The notes: generated by a model not told the origin, from the letters alone. A DNA stretch of 64,000 bases from Tyto alba (GCF_018691265.1 NW_024881272.1:20945323-21009322); one strand, 5' to 3'. Shown: positions 1 through 14,424, numbered from the stretch's first letter. Translations and numbers: made by a program.

Positions 1-1476
1 CACACAAGACAATTGTTCATATAACCCGCTCTGCAAGTTGAAAGCCTTTCATTTAATGCATACAACAAACCTAATGTGATTTGTAAAGCCGCAGGTTTTT
101 AAAATAAAAATAACCTGAAGAATGAAAGGGTGGAGAAAAGACAGGAATAAAACTCTTGGCTTACAGTGCTTCAAAACAAATGTTTCCCAGACAACACAAC
201 ATATATGGTTTGTTATATTAAAAAATGTGATGAACTGGTGACAAAGGACTTATTTCAGAATCTTTTTAATGGTCTCATAATATGAGTCCAGTTCCGGAGA
301 AGATTAAATTTATCTCAGATTATATTTTTGGGAACTGTAGGACCCACAATCTGATAATTTCTCTGACAAAGGACAACATTTCTGCATGATATATATACTA
401 TGCCCTTAAACTCCTGACATTTCTCAGCACTGAGATTTTTTGGTTTATGCAGCCATAGGGATGTTTCCATCGAATTAATTTATAGACTATGCAGTTAAGT
501 GCAAAGATTTTCTCCTCATCCCATTCCAAGAAACAATTTCAGTAATTCAGTTAAGTCGAATTGATGGAAGTTATGCCTTTGTGTATGTTGCGGGCAGTCA
601 TTGACTGAGAAAGGAAACTCTGACTTTGGGAGTAGTAGACAGATGTCAGGATAGCTGACAGCTTGAAGACACAGAGAACATCAGATTCAATGTGTACATT
701 TGTGGCAAACACTTCAGTCCAGCAAAAAAAGACCACATAGCACAAACTTGACTAGACTTCTGTAAGAAAGCACAATTCAGGACAGAGTGAAGGTAATGAA
801 AACTGTCTCTCTGTGCCTCTTTGCATCAAAATTTAGCAAGCATCTAGCAATCTCTACAATATATTCTTGCAAATCTCTATGCTGACTATACAAAAAAATC
901 TCACATGTCATAAATACTGTGGTTAGCTACAGCAAAACTTATTTAAATAAATAAGGCATCTGATGCATTTTAAATCCCAGCTGTACCATCTATGCTCAAA
1001 ATACCTTTAAATCTAAACAATAAGGGGCAATGGAACAGAAACCAAAATGCTGTAGAAAAACATGATTGAATTAATCATTAGCTATCACTCCTATAGATTA
1101 ATACTCTGATCAATATGCTTTCGTTAACTACTAAAGAAATGGTTTGCATTTTCTCAAGTCATGTACCAGTTTAAAAACAAGGCCAAGGAGGAGCCTCAAC
1201 CAAGCTTTGTATGCGAGTTAATTAAGCTTTTGGAGCAACTGTCCTCTCATAAACCTCAATAGATTTCTCTTAGTTCCTTTCTCAGGTATTGAATTCCCTA
1301 AGGATTTTAATTTCCTTCTCCAGTTCCTAATTACTGTACTTCACTCAGGTTCCAGTTATCTTGTCTTCCCTCTCTGAGTGCTGTTTTACTCCTTTCAGCT
1401 CCTTACACCTTCTCCTTAGGATCTAGTTTCCCCATTCAAGCTGTTTCACCACATTATTCTGGGGAGTCATTTAGTA

Positions 1477-1493
1477 TTTTTTTTTTTTTTTTT
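1477..1493 (-). repeat. T17 homopolymer
   Basis: Seventeen T bases. A second T14 run followed by C6 lies at 1585-1604. Confidence 0.85.
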
Positions 1494-3500
1494 AGGTATT
1501 GATGTAAATCCTTCACTATTACTAACAGACCAGATTTTGGGGTAAAAATAGAACACTGTTCTCAGCACTCTGCATTAGCCAGTCTTTTTTTTTTTTTTCC
1601 CCCCTCAACATCAATTAAGCAGTATTTCTGCTTATGCTTTGGGGTTACTTTACTGAGAAATAAGCCCATCTGCTTACAAAATTTTATCAACAACATTACT
1701 TTAGGTGGAAATGCACATACCTAAGATCTGTAGACTGCATGAGCATATAAAACTACAGTCTAATTTATGTTTCTCCAGAATGACTCAAGTGTTTCCCCCA
1801 AAACAAAGACCAAAATCAACAACAAACAAAAGCAACAAAAAGAAAGCAAAACCCCAAACTCTCCAGTGACACTGCAATTTCTTTTCAAGAATTATATAAT
1901 TTATATACTCTTGTCTCAAAACACACGTGCTAAGAAAGTTTAATTTTGTATGTAGTCTTGCTCAAAAACATCCTAGCAATCTGTTTATGGAATAAAAGAA
2001 CACTATACCTTTTATGGTACAAAAATCAAAAGTGGCTCTTCCTGCTACTGGTTTTACTCAGCAGTAAAGAGAAAACCTTGCAAGTGTTGTTTACACAGTA
2101 CTAAATCCTTGTAAAGTCATACTGAAACAAGTCTGCTATCTGACCTAGCCCTTAGGGCTACTTAAACACCTGTGGATTTATAGAGTTCAGATGTCTACAA
2201 GGTCTGTGCTGAAGTTCATTTCCAAACCTGTGCCCCATGTGAAGTTCTTTGTTGGCACAGTTAAGCCATTACTATTTGTTTCTGGTTTGTAAGACAATCA
2301 CATTATGAAACAGAAAGAGTTCAGAATTAAGAATACTTATCTTTATACACAGATTGTAAATATGCAAAACAGCTAAATACTCAACATGCAAGGTTTTTTT
2401 TTTTTGCAGAATCGTAGCTTCACTGAGAGCAAAACAATGCAGGGAAAGAGAGGAGTTATCCTCATCTGTATATGTATAACTAATTTCCCAGAAGGACATA
2501 CACATGTAAAACATATCAGACCATCAACTTTAAGTAGAGGACATTTTGCGCTAAGATAGTAAGCGTTATTAGAGAAAACACAAACAACTTCTCATCCCCC
2601 TCTCAGAAAATAAACTCCTACAGCTCAGATCACAGTAAAAATAGCATAAAATAATATACAAGCAGAAGAATAGGATAGAACACGTCCTAAGCTTTTTTAA
2701 AATTTAATTAGTTGGAAGGCTTATTGGATAGATTCTGGTCCCACAGAAATCGATATGCCTGAGTTGAACAGAACCAAGATTACATTGTCCAGTGGGTTTA
2801 AATAATGAATCTCCAAAGTCAAAGGTGTTTGTTTTCAATTTAATTATTTCAAAATTATCACATATTAATGTTTACAATTAAGGCTGTATAATTATTATTA
2901 TGTGGGTCAATTATACCCATTTTCTTTAGATTCTTTACTACTGGGTGTATGGCTCAACAAGTTATAAAAGAAAAATAATGGCAACTGTATGCTTTCAGTG
3001 TGTTTCTTATAACTCTGTCCATCACAACTGGTAAATTTCAGGTTTTCTATGAGGTGTCCAAAAATGTTAGAAATACACTGCCTTGCTTAGATGAGGCAGA
3101 ATGGCAGCGATGGTTTAGAAGCCTTCACTACCCCAGAAGCCATACGATCATTTGGCCCAGCTCAGCTGCAGTGTGCACTGACAACTCATGGTTTTATTGA
3201 GATTTCACAATACTCACTGTTTTTCAGAGCCCTAGTTTCTTAAAATATCAGCTCAGGAAAAGCTTGAAAATATGATCCTAGCATATCCTAGAAGTTCATA
3301 AAAATGAAAGCAAACAATAATAAAAAAAAGGAATACAGAGTTTTGGGTTTTGTTCTCTAGTTTCATGAATTTTAAGCCAATCCCACAATGCATAAATGTG
3401 CCACCTTAATTTGCTAATGCTGGGACTGGTAAAATTGCTTCCTGGAGCTCTGAGCAAATGCACACTGAGAAAGAGCTTCAGGAAAGCATGCAGTCAGTGA

Positions 3501-3520
3501 TTTTTTTTTTTTTTTTTTTT
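3501..3520 (-). repeat. T20 homopolymer
   Basis: Twenty consecutive T bases, followed by aactactaag. No flanking element seen. Confidence 0.9.
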
Positions 3521-6500
3521 AACTACTAAGCTAGCTTCACTACATGAAAGAGAGAAAGAAAGCAAAAGCAGCAATTGTCTTACTGTCATCCCACATCTCT
3601 GCAATGGCTTTAGGGAGGTTTGTGTTGCCAATACAGAGCAGTGAACACTGGCTGCACATAACTGTGCCAAACCTGGTTCTCACACAGGGGCACAAGGGAC
3701 GTATCTCTATGTCCATTCCGTGCTTAGTGCTGTACTAACCTAGAGCACAACAGCATCCCTTCATGTATTCATCTGAGCCACTACTGCAGCTGTTTAGAGT
3801 TCGTGTTTGTACGTTGATGAATTAAGAGTTACATAAATGCTAAATGCTCTTAAAATCAGATTCACAACAAACTCAGAACTCCTGTGGAATGCAAATTCCA
3901 AATTAGATCCCTCTTAAAGAGCAGAATAATAAAAATAGCCATCACAAATTTACCACTTCTTTCTCTTTTACATTCTGCTCAGTATGGCTTTCAGTAGGTA
4001 GGTGTGTATAATAAACCACTGCCATGCTTGGCCTCTTGTGGATCTATCCTGTTTACTCATTGCTAAATCTTTTTTATTGCTTCTGACAATATGTTATTTC
4101 ATACCTTTATATCTGTACTTATATTGGCTTTATTGTGGGGCTAGTATTGTGGTGCTGAATTACACTGAAAAACACATCTGTTTATCTGATAGGGTTTGGC
4201 TCACACAAACATTTTCATGATCAGCCTTTTTTTTTACCATTTATTTAATGTACATTTATACACAGATACACAGTTACTCTGTATCAAGCATACCAGAATG
4301 TTATAATTGCCATCAGTGCCATTACTAGGCAAGGCAAAACTGACACTTTCTGGCAAAAGCAAAAGATGACACAGCCAACACAAATTATTTATCTCAGTTG
4401 TTCTCCATGCTGAGTCCTTGAGGTCTAAGGATAAATTAAGTGCCTAGGAACTAACAGTCCACACTAACATTCCTTTCTTGTCTTTCTGTATATGGAGAAT
4501 TGGGCCCTCACCAGGAAATATCTCTTATCCCCACTTAATAAGAATGTCCTCATTTATTACCAATTGTCAATCCATGCAGATGTCTCCATCCAATCCTATG
4601 TATTAGCCATTCTCAGAAGGACTGACTGCTGTGCACTACATAGGGAGAGTCAAAACATGTAAAAACTGCAAGCAGCTCTTATTCATGTAACTATTTATAC
4701 AGCCAAAGGTTATAAAATACCTTTGTTCTGACAGCTGCTGGGAGATGTAAAAGTATCATGAATTCAGGGAACAAGATGAATCTAACTCATCTTCTGTTTA
4801 GAAATCTGGGAGAAACTCAGAATTGCTATCTATGGCTTTTTACCAATGGCAGAAAATCAAGGCAATACGGAGGCAAGGAGACACAGATCAGTCAAGTCCC
4901 ACATACTGAATGTGAGAGTCACGTACTTGACTGCCTCAAACTCCCTGTATGCAGGCCTTCATCAAACGCATTTGCTAATCAGTGCAGAGGCTTCCCCTGT
5001 GCTCTGCGTCTGCATGTACCAAATCAGCTATGTCTGGCAGGTGGGGTCATGCGGCAGAAGCCAGGAGCTCGAAGTCAAGAAACCCCTCATCCTGTGTCAC
5101 AGGTGTCTCTCTAGGATATACCTCGGCCCATACACAACCTCTCAAATGCTAGGGGAGGAAGGTTAATTTGAGAGCCCTGGGAGTAGCTCAGTGCTCAGGT
5201 CAGGGGTAGTCAGGGCAGTCAGTAACAAGAAGAGGAAATTGCCAAGGTGGGATTTGGGGTATTAGGGTGGGAAGGTAACAGTGAAAGCTCCAGAAAGAGC
5301 TTTTAAAGTATGTGGAATAGAGATAGCCCATTTACTTCGTATCTACTTGGCAGGTAACACAAGGAAGCTCCCTGTGGCACTACAGAAAAATGATTTTATG
5401 TTGCTGGATATGATAGCAGTGTGAGGCTATAGCAGTAGCTGCTGAAGAGAAGAGAGGAAAAATGAAGGCTAATGAATCTGAACTAAGATGAATAAGAGCA
5501 GTGGACAATTAGCTAGTTTGTCAAAGGAACAAACAATCATTAAAGGAAGCCTTTCACAATGTAAAACCATTTGTATAAGGGATGCAGCAAAAGGGACATC
5601 AATTTTGCAAGACTGCAATTGAGCTTGATCTTATTCCTAACAAGGCTGATTCTCAAAAACTCAGTGAAATAATCAGTTATTTCCCACCTTCAGTGGGAAC
5701 GCAGCATTAGATCTTTGAATAAACTTCATTGCTTGTATTTGGTTTGCTGGAAAAAAAATGGTCTTCTGAATCATCAGAGTACTTTGATGGGACAATTTTT
5801 TTCTTCTGTTTGAAATATTTCCTACTGCAACAAACTGCTGAATGTAAATGATAAAATACAGATTTTCAGAGAGCTAGAGAGATATTTTTAGGTTTTCAAA
5901 TATTAAGACAAAATGGCACCATTTTGTATCTAAGTCTGAATTTTAATGAGCAGCTCTATTGATAATCACTGAACATCTATATTTATAGAAAAATGGAATA
6001 TCATAAATACAGGATTGTGCCATTATCTACATATGTTGCATTTCTCTATACATAGAGAAATCAGAGAGTTTAATTTCTATAGCAATGGAAATATGGCAAT
6101 TTACACCAGAACTATTAGTCAGAATGTAAAATTAGATCTAAGCCAATGTGTTGGCTCAGTTTTTAAAAGTTGGATCTAGCTAAATTTTTATCATGTATGC
6201 TTTCATTTCTGCCTCACTGGAGGACAGACACAATTCTGTGCTCACTCCATAAGGTCATTATAGAAGGTTCTTAGACGTTTAATACCATTTATTGTGGTGC
6301 AGCAGTACTTGTGACCTGGGTCTTAAACAGCATTAAATTCACAGAAGAAAATCAGGAAAGTGCAGAAAAAATTTGATAGAATTTTTTTTAATATGAGTTT
6401 TATTTATGAAGGTTATGTTGTTGGTGCCTGATAAGGATTAGTAAAAGTATTGAAAGACAGGAAAAAAAAGACTAGCAACCATGATTTTTGATTCCTACTC

Positions 6501-7935
6501 TACATCAAAAAGAAACATTATTTTTAATTGTGAGTTTGAAAAGTATCCAAGTTTCCCTAAGTAAATATACAATAGCTGCTCTCTTGAGATGGAATGTCTC
6601 TACTCTGGCTGAGGCTATAACTAAGTTGCAAATATGGGGTACACATTCAGAAGAAGAAAGCTTTACATAGTAACGTGGGAATTTTGAAAATAGAAAAGCT
6701 GACGTGAAAATTCTTGATATATTTTCTTAACACTGTATTCATTTTGGCACAGGCTTTAAAAAGCAGAAAATGTATCAATTAAGCAGTATATCTTTAGATC
6801 TTAATTCTGAATGTACACAAACAAGCATATAAGAATAGAATATAATGGACACAGATAAAAATGTTGGAAGCTGGCTTTCTAGACATGTTTGTATGAGCAT
6901 AAGTACTTTGAGATTCTTATACAAAATATAAAAACATGCCATTGTTCATTACCATTATTTCATACATAATATAACAATAAGATAAGCAGAAAAGAATGTG
7001 TAATAAAATACAGATATATATTATCTATAGCATAAGCAATAGAGTGGAATGTAAAATCAAGAAAAATTAAATGTCTTTTTATCCAAAACATGCATTAATA
7101 AAAGAATTTTTAAAAACTTGCAAAAAACTGACTCCTCCTTCTCCAAACATACACAGACAAAGTTCATATTTTTGCTATTTATCTAAATTGAAGCTTAAAG
7201 TGGTTTTGTTTTCTTTTAAACTTCAGTGACTGTGGGAAAGAATTTATACACTGCGCAGGGTATTCTTTTAGGTGTGTATTTTCTAGCATTGTTATTAATA
7301 ATAATAATACCTAAAGTGTAGCAGATCAAACCAGAAGGAGACTTGAATATATTTGCTGGGAATTGCCTCAGGCTAAACACCAGGGACATGAAACAAACTG
7401 TTCTTATCACCTTTTTCCAAACACAGCGATTTAAATTTACAATGAAAGTGCCAGCACCAGCTGCACTTTAAGAAAGCACCACATGTCTTGATGAGCTCCA
7501 AGAAAATGGAAAAAAGCCCAGTTCAAGTTGGAGGTGTCATCTTCCTCTAGCCAGCTGGGTGACACAAAGCTGAAAGCGATGAAGTGCTAATTAGAGGTTG
7601 ATGAACAGAATCTCAGAGTGGAAACTTGTCAAAATAGCCTCTACTGAATCATAGCCATGTAAGTCTGCCCTTATCTCCCCATACAGAACACTGTCAGAGC
7701 CAGAAAAAGGCAGTGTGAATCCAAATATCTATATGGTTAGGTTACATGTTTTATCTCATACCATATGTCCATTTTATCTTGTAGTTATTTTAAAATTACC
7801 TTTTTTTTTCTTTTAATGCAGATATATCTTTTTCCCCAGTTAATTCTCTTAGAATGTCTAGACTCTGTTGCAGAAGGAGCAATCAGACTTTTTTTTTGTT
7901 TGTAAAGATATATTTTCTAACTAATTCCTATAAGG

Positions 7936-8033
7936 AAAAAAAAAAAAAAAAAAAAAAAAAGCAAAAAAACCCAACCAACCAACAAAAAAAAAACCCAAAC
8001 CAACCAATCAACAAAAAACCCCAACCCCCCACA
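7936..8033 (+). repeat. A25 homopolymer followed by A/C-only tract
   Basis: A25 at 7936-7960, then more than 70 bases composed almost entirely of A and C (ccaaccaacc, aaacccaaacc, aaaaaaccccaacccccc). No source element recognised. Confidence 0.9.
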
Positions 8034-8557
8034 ATTCTTCCAATGCTAAGTAAGAATAAGCAAATAGCTATTTCTCAATGAGAAATATGAGTAAGATCAC
8101 ATAAAAGAAAAATGAGGAAATTAACTGAACTTAAGATCATGCTTAGAATAGGTCTGAGTTTAGAATTGTTCTTCACTAAAAAGAAAAGTGGTGGGGGGAG
8201 GTTTTGGCTGGCAGGTGAGTTTGGTGCTTTTTTGTTCTTTTTAAGTGATGTTGAAGTGCTGGCTTTTTTTGGCGAGCATCTTGTTCTAATTGGACTGAAT
8301 GCAGAAATGTTTAGCAGTGCTGACAGGCAAGTACAGGCAGGGTGGTTTCACTTCTAGAAACAGCAGGAGCTACTGCTCACACAGCAACAGCAGGTGCTCC
8401 AAGCTGGGCTGGCAGGACACCTGAAATTTCACAATTTCACAAATGCGTCTCTTGCTCTTCCCTCCACCCCATATTTCCCCCCTTCTTCCACCTTATCTAT
8501 TCATCCTAACTATTGCTATCCTTACAAATGTTAGCGTCACTACATCCCTCCAGGTCT

Positions 8558-8628
8558 TAAATCGGCAAAGCCCTTATGCACATGTTACCAGCTTCAGTGG
8601 GAGACAAATACGTGCTGAATATTAAGAG
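8558..8628 (+). repeat. Possible ancient amniote repeat relic
   Basis: The stretch reads ggcaaagcccttatgcacatg, then cttcagtgggag, then acgtgct and attaag. This order resembles a palindromic repeat I recall from turtle and crocodilian genomes (GCAAAGCACTTAAGCACATG ... CTTCAATGGGAC ... CACGTGCTTAA). The identification rests on memory of that repeat and is tentative. Confidence 0.4.
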
Positions 8629-9300
8629 CAAATTCAAAGGTTCTCTTTATACTGGATGACAAAATCCAATTAGTAAAAATGAAAATCTGAAGGTAGAGAG
8701 GACAGTTGAAACCATTCCCATGCTAATGCAGATGTACGACACTGCAGCAGCAACTACTTGGTGTATGTGTGTACTATGCTAGACACATATATTTGGGTGA
8801 TCATCTTGGCATCAGAATATCTTATTTGGCACTTTTTAGAAGCTTTTTCAAATTACACTGCATTGACACCCAGGAACTAACTGACTTTATGACAACTACC
8901 TGTTTCTTATTAATATTGGGCGTTTTGTAAACTGTATGTAGTAAAATGATCAACTTGTGAACATTATGTAGCTTGTGGGATAAAATCTCATCAGGATTAA
9001 ATTTCATCAATAACTGAGTAATTCTGCAACATCTTTCAGCCCATATGCTAACAAGTCCAGCAAAACCAAACTACACAGAGCTGAAACATTCACAGAAGCC
9101 CTTCCCTTTGTGCTCTAAATTTTATTCTTGGGAGGTATCGCATGTTCCTGTGCAATTGATGCTAGCTAATATAATCTATTTTTTAATACAATCTGAGTGT
9201 ATTAAGATCTAAAATATCAAAGTTAAAGACCTTTGTTGATTTCAACAGAAAAGAAAAAGATGATGAAAACTTCAGAAGTTAGTCACAACACAAAAGAACA

Positions 9301-9336
9301 CAGCCCTTGTCCTGAAGAGCACACAATTTAGGAATA
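9301..9336 (+). repeat. Possible ancient repeat fragment
   Basis: The phrase cccttgtcctgaagagcacacaatttag resembles a recurring reptile/bird interspersed phrase (tccctgcc.caaagagcttacaatcta). The fragment is short and recognised only by memory. Confidence 0.25.
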
Positions 9337-10075
9337 AAAATCCAGAGCCCTGATTGTTTTAAGTAAACAGTATGGGCTATTCAAAAATCACACTTTAAAT
9401 ATTTAATAACTTATAAGATTCTAGTCAGTGTTTTGTTCTGTTAGCCTACTGCTTCAGAAACCTAGTTCAGATTAATTGTTGTCTCAAAAAAAGAAAAAAA
9501 AAAGAGAAAGAATCCATGCTCTTTTGAAAATGTCAACTCCCATTAAACTAGCTCTCCAAAATAATGATGTTCATCTGATTTTTTCCTCTTTGATTAGGCT
9601 TGTATAATTCTGTATTATCTTGGTAGCTTTGATGCCAAACAAGATTAAATTGTCATGTATAGTATATTAAATTTATAATCTGAATAAAAAAAACACTTAT
9701 AAAGCACTCAGAACCAGTATCTAGGGACACAGCTATGACATTTACATAATTTTCACAACTGACATGCCATTATTTCCTAATTATTTATGGCCAATTATCA
9801 ATTGCTGGTCAATGCTTGGAATCAGTCACTATAATTATTTCCCTATGGCCTCTTGTTTAGGTGTAACAGAGACAGTTTTATCAAGCCTCAGCACAGCACC
9901 AACATATGCATTTCCTCGGCAAAGTGATACTATTTTTTGCTGTCTTACATGTGATTTTTCTTCAGTACAAGGAAAAAATACTTCAACTAAAAACTAAAAG
10001 CTTTAAAGCAGCATTTTGTTACTTCTGACGTTATTCAAAACTCCTGTACAAAACACACAGAGAATTCTCCAGACA

Positions 10076-10129
10076 GAAAACAAAACAAAAAAAACCCAAA
10101 AAACAAAAACCAAACCAAAACACCAAAAC
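10076..10129 (+). repeat. A/C-only low-complexity tract
   Basis: About 54 bases of only A and C, mixing A runs with ccc and cc. Same compositional style as the tracts at 7.9, 28.4, 31.8, 52.2 and 62.7 kb. Confidence 0.85.
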
Positions 10130-13100
10130 TGATGTAGTAGGAGAATCCTGTTCAAAAATAATGTGATCTTATTTTCTATCGTCTTCTCTTTTCCATTTTT
10201 TCTTTCAGAACATTTTCATTTTTCCCTTTTGTATTTTATAAAAATGGAGGAAATAATAGCTGATTTCTGCCCTCATATCTAGATTTCACTTCCACTCAGA
10301 TCAGTCCTAAAGCATGCAAACAAAAATCTGCATTTGAATTCCTAATGATTCTTCCTATTGTCTCATTGCTGCTACAACCTGTCAATCACTGCTGAAAAGT
10401 GCTAATCACTCCCAGAGATCCCAGTTTCACAGACAAAAGTACCAGTCACCAAAAAAATAATACCAATTGGTCATGGATGGAAGGCAAATCTCACTGGGGA
10501 TCTAACTGCACAATGGAGTTCATTAAGTCCATTTTGCTGTAGTCTAGCTCTGCTAGCAGCATCCAACAGTTTGAGACTTTAATTTCAAAGTCAGCTAAAA
10601 TCCACTGAAGTAACTTATATTCATTAGCTAGGCTTTAACTGAACTGCTGTGAAATCTCTTGGCTGCAAGGGCCTTTAGTAGAAGTGGCAGCTTTCATTTT
10701 CAATTTAAGGAAAATAGATCTAGTCAGATTTTGGGTATTTCTTTCTTAATCAGTCTGCTTTTTATGGACACTTATTTCTTCACAAAGTTGTTTTTTTTTT
10801 TTAATTAATTGTATACATCTTTGACTAGTAATACACATGAGAGAATATCTTGCAATTAATACTCCATACCTGATCAGTTCCCCTCTGTTACGACATTCCA
10901 CTTTAGTAGAAAGAAGTAGTAACAATGAGTATATACCACGCGTCATAAAGAACTGTTGCCTTGGGTCACGGAAACTATATTTTGTATTACAAAGGGGAAG
11001 ATAGATAATTCAGTAGTCTTGACATCTAAAACCCACTTTTTTTTTTAAGCCTCAGTGCAGATTGCACTGTTTGCATTTAAAACTATAAACACAGACTGTG
11101 TTTTCCTGTTACATCAACTAAATACTTAAGTATGTTTGATCTTAATAAACTATAATTAAGCAATATACAGTAATTACCTTTTAGAACTCCCTATAGTGAT
11201 TATTACCTCTGTAGTTGACTAGAGGAGGCTAAGAATGTGCAATAATTGATTTCTATTGGTCATATGCATTCTACTTCCTATTTCTTTGAGAAGGAAAATA
11301 TTTTAAATGAGTGAAACTTCTCTGTAGAAAAGTAAGGTTCATCTGGTTTCAAACAGACACTACTGCAATCAGGAACTCCTGACACAGTTGATGTTGAAGA
11401 TACATTTACTGATTATTGCAGTGGAAGGACCACCCCTGAAAAAAACTATAGTTACATTAAAAACTGTTTGCAGAGAAGCATAATTTGTATATGGCTTTGT
11501 GCAATGTGTATCTGCCTGTTTGGCATGGTTGGATTTCAGTACGGTTACAGCTGATCATTCTGAATGCTTCTTACTTCAACAGAAACCCTCATTTCCCAGC
11601 CTTAGGGTGCTCCCGTAGCACACTCAGTGCCCGTAGTGCTGCAGAAGTACTTATTTTATTCCTTTATTTTTTTCACACAATGATGTCCAACACCTGAAAA
11701 GCATACTTTATGCTGTTGTTGTTGTTTTCCCTTTTTAAACTGTTACTGCACTTTAGGTGACTTTCTCACAGTTAAAATAAATAGCAAGCTTCAGAACAAT
11801 GACTGCAAAGCAGTATACAGGTCCAAAACACAGGTTCATCCATATACTTCTTGCATGACTACAGTGCCCATTCTTTTGGGTTTCTGATTTTAATACAAAT
11901 AATGCAACTCAAACGACTGCACACATGCTGAATCAGGAGGAGAGGCAAACTTGCACTTCAGATATGCTCACTTTGTGATACAAGCCACTCTAGGCACATT
12001 AATTCAGAAGTATATTAATCCACAGTGCCACCTAGCCACCTGTGTATATTTAGTTTAAATGCGACAAAAAGAAAAGCCTTCTAAACTGTAAAAACTGCTA
12101 ACCCTCTACCCTTCCCCTCTCCTCCAGTTGCTGGATGTAGATGGAGTAGAATAATAATAAAAAAAATATCCCGAGGTGTTTATAGCAACTGTTACTGACC
12201 TAAAGGAAACCTGCAAATCTTTGCTACAGCTCTGTGTTACACTGTTATTACTCCAAACAACATAAACTACGATATTAGCTGCACTGAATTAAAATGAAGC
12301 ATTCTATAAACACCTGCTTTGTTGTACAAAAATTGTTTCCCTGAAACATGGAACCTCTTTCCCTCTCTTCTCTTTTTCCTTCTCTTCAGCTCTAGCCTTA
12401 GAACTAAATTAGATTTTACATTATGTTTATGTTGCAAGAACATTTTAAAGCTTCAGCAAGTATCTAATTTATTTTAGGTCTTATTATTGTAAAAATAATA
12501 AAGTCCGGCTAGGAGATATTAAAAGACATCCTAATAGATATTCTCAACCAGTAATATTCCCACAGCAATTTTAACGCATACCCTGAATACACCAAACCTC
12601 TTTGACAGAATACTCAAAGCACAGTGTAGTTCCCAGCTCAAGGTATGACAGAAAGGAGTTGCTTTTAAAACTTCTTTCTCCTTTGACAGAAACTGCACAA
12701 TATTCCCTGACTACCTTTTACTATTTTCACAGGAAAGGAAAGAAAGTACAAGAATTTAAATGTCCCCAACAGCTATCCAAAGCAAAGCCTGTGGCTAGTG
12801 TCTGTCCCACCCAGCGAGAGGCAGAATGCGCCAAACTTTATATTTTCTGGCATTTGTGCCACTTCCAGGGAGGGTAGAGTTCAGTTGGACATTAACTACA
12901 TAGCACAACTTAGTGTGTGACACAGTGGGTTGAGGATACACTTGGAAGCACTCCCAACCACACAGGGTCTTGGCAGACAGGCACTCCCCTTTGCAGGCTC
13001 CAAGTGAGCTCCATTGGTTTTGGAGGCTGAACAAGACAAGTTGACCCAAGAACTGAGAGGTGGCCCAAAAGCCTGGAGAGACTTTTCTGTCCCCTTCATG

Positions 13101-14381
13101 TAGCAGTTTACACCCAGCCTCTCTCTATGTTACCACTGATAAGATATATGAACATGATTTCAAGGCAAATGCTTTATTTAAAAATAATTACAGTTAACAA
13201 CAGTTTCTTTAGAATCCTATTAACATGTAACATCTGCAAAAAAATCTGAACTTTAAGAGTATTTTCAAGGAAGCTGAATAAGGGAAACCACTCAGGTCCT
13301 CATTCCTGTAAAACCTGCCATCAGTCTCTACCGATACAAAAAAAAAATTCCTACTGTAGGCACTCTGTTTGCCTGGCTTCCCATGCCTTCTGTCCTTGCT
13401 TAATGTCACTTTCCTATGTCTTAGCTCTGCTTCCCTATTATCCTTACCCATAGATTCATAATTTCCCAGGTTTCTGCACTGCTGTTGTCCCAGCATTACC
13501 ATTCAAAGGAAATGCTACCTCTCTTTATACCCACCACCTACTTCTTGCCCTCCTCTTGCTTTAATTCTTTCCAGCTTCCAGGCCTCCACAATTTGCCTTA
13601 GGTCTCCCACACCCACAACAATGCTGAGATCTCTGACTTGGCCCACCAGGCTAAAGAAGGGCCAATAGGCCAGTCTATTCTAAAAATGCCTCAGAAGGTA
13701 ATTCTAAACATTATCCTGTATGCATTTAGTTAGATCTCTGCACAAAGATGTCACACAGAGAAAGCTTAAGGTGGAGGGGAAAAGAAAAACCAGAAAAGAA
13801 ACTTTAAGACATAAGTTTTCCCACTTCAATACAGACAATTTTTCACCCTTATTCAATTTCCTATGAGTAGAACCAATGATCCTTCCCTGCTTTTTGTCCC
13901 TTTTAAAGAAAGCAAGCTAATTTTAAAAAACTGGCACAAAAAGAGCACACTTAATATACCAAAAAAAAAGTGCCAAGGAGCAAGAGACAAACAAATAGAT
14001 GGGTTGTTTCTGACACAGGATAAAATAAACTGTTCTTACTTCACAGTTTTCTTGTGAGTAAAATGGCCAGTTTCCATTCCATTCCCCCTCTCCCCCCACC
14101 ACCCACCCCTTGATACCAGACTTAGGCCGGTGCCAGGGGACTGCAGACTCTGTTTCTTCCACAGTTTATTTTTTATTCTCTTAATATCCTATTCTGATGA
14201 TTCATTTGTTAACCTCTTCCTTTCTTAGCACAAGGTACATATTGAAATGCACGCTCATGTTCCTCTCCTTCCTGACTTCCTGAACCTTCACTGGCATCTT
14301 TTTCCTATTAAACACTTGGTCCTGACAACAATATAAAACTAAACTAATAGGCCAAAATATACTGAATATATTGACAAGGTG

Positions 14382-14421
<40 letters not shown>
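14382..14421. repeat. A40 homopolymer
   Basis: Forty consecutive A bases, the longest homopolymer in the window, followed by gagagactc. No retroelement body or target-site duplication is evident on its left, so it is not called a poly(A) tail. Confidence 0.95.

Positions 14422-14424
<3 letters not shown>

Larger units (their letters stand above)
1..8557. other. No gene seen; AT-rich unique sequence
   Basis: Apart from the homopolymer and A/C tracts listed, the stretch shows no open frame above 118 codons. The 118- and 106-codon plus-strand frames at 4.76-5.17 kb overlap each other in different frames and have no recognisable domain. No CpG clustering, tRNA or known interspersed repeat is visible. 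Confidence 0.6.

Noticed and set aside
4758..5166. 118- and 106-codon overlapping plus frames
   Set aside because: Two different frames over the same DNA, no motif, no promoter or splice context; consistent with chance.
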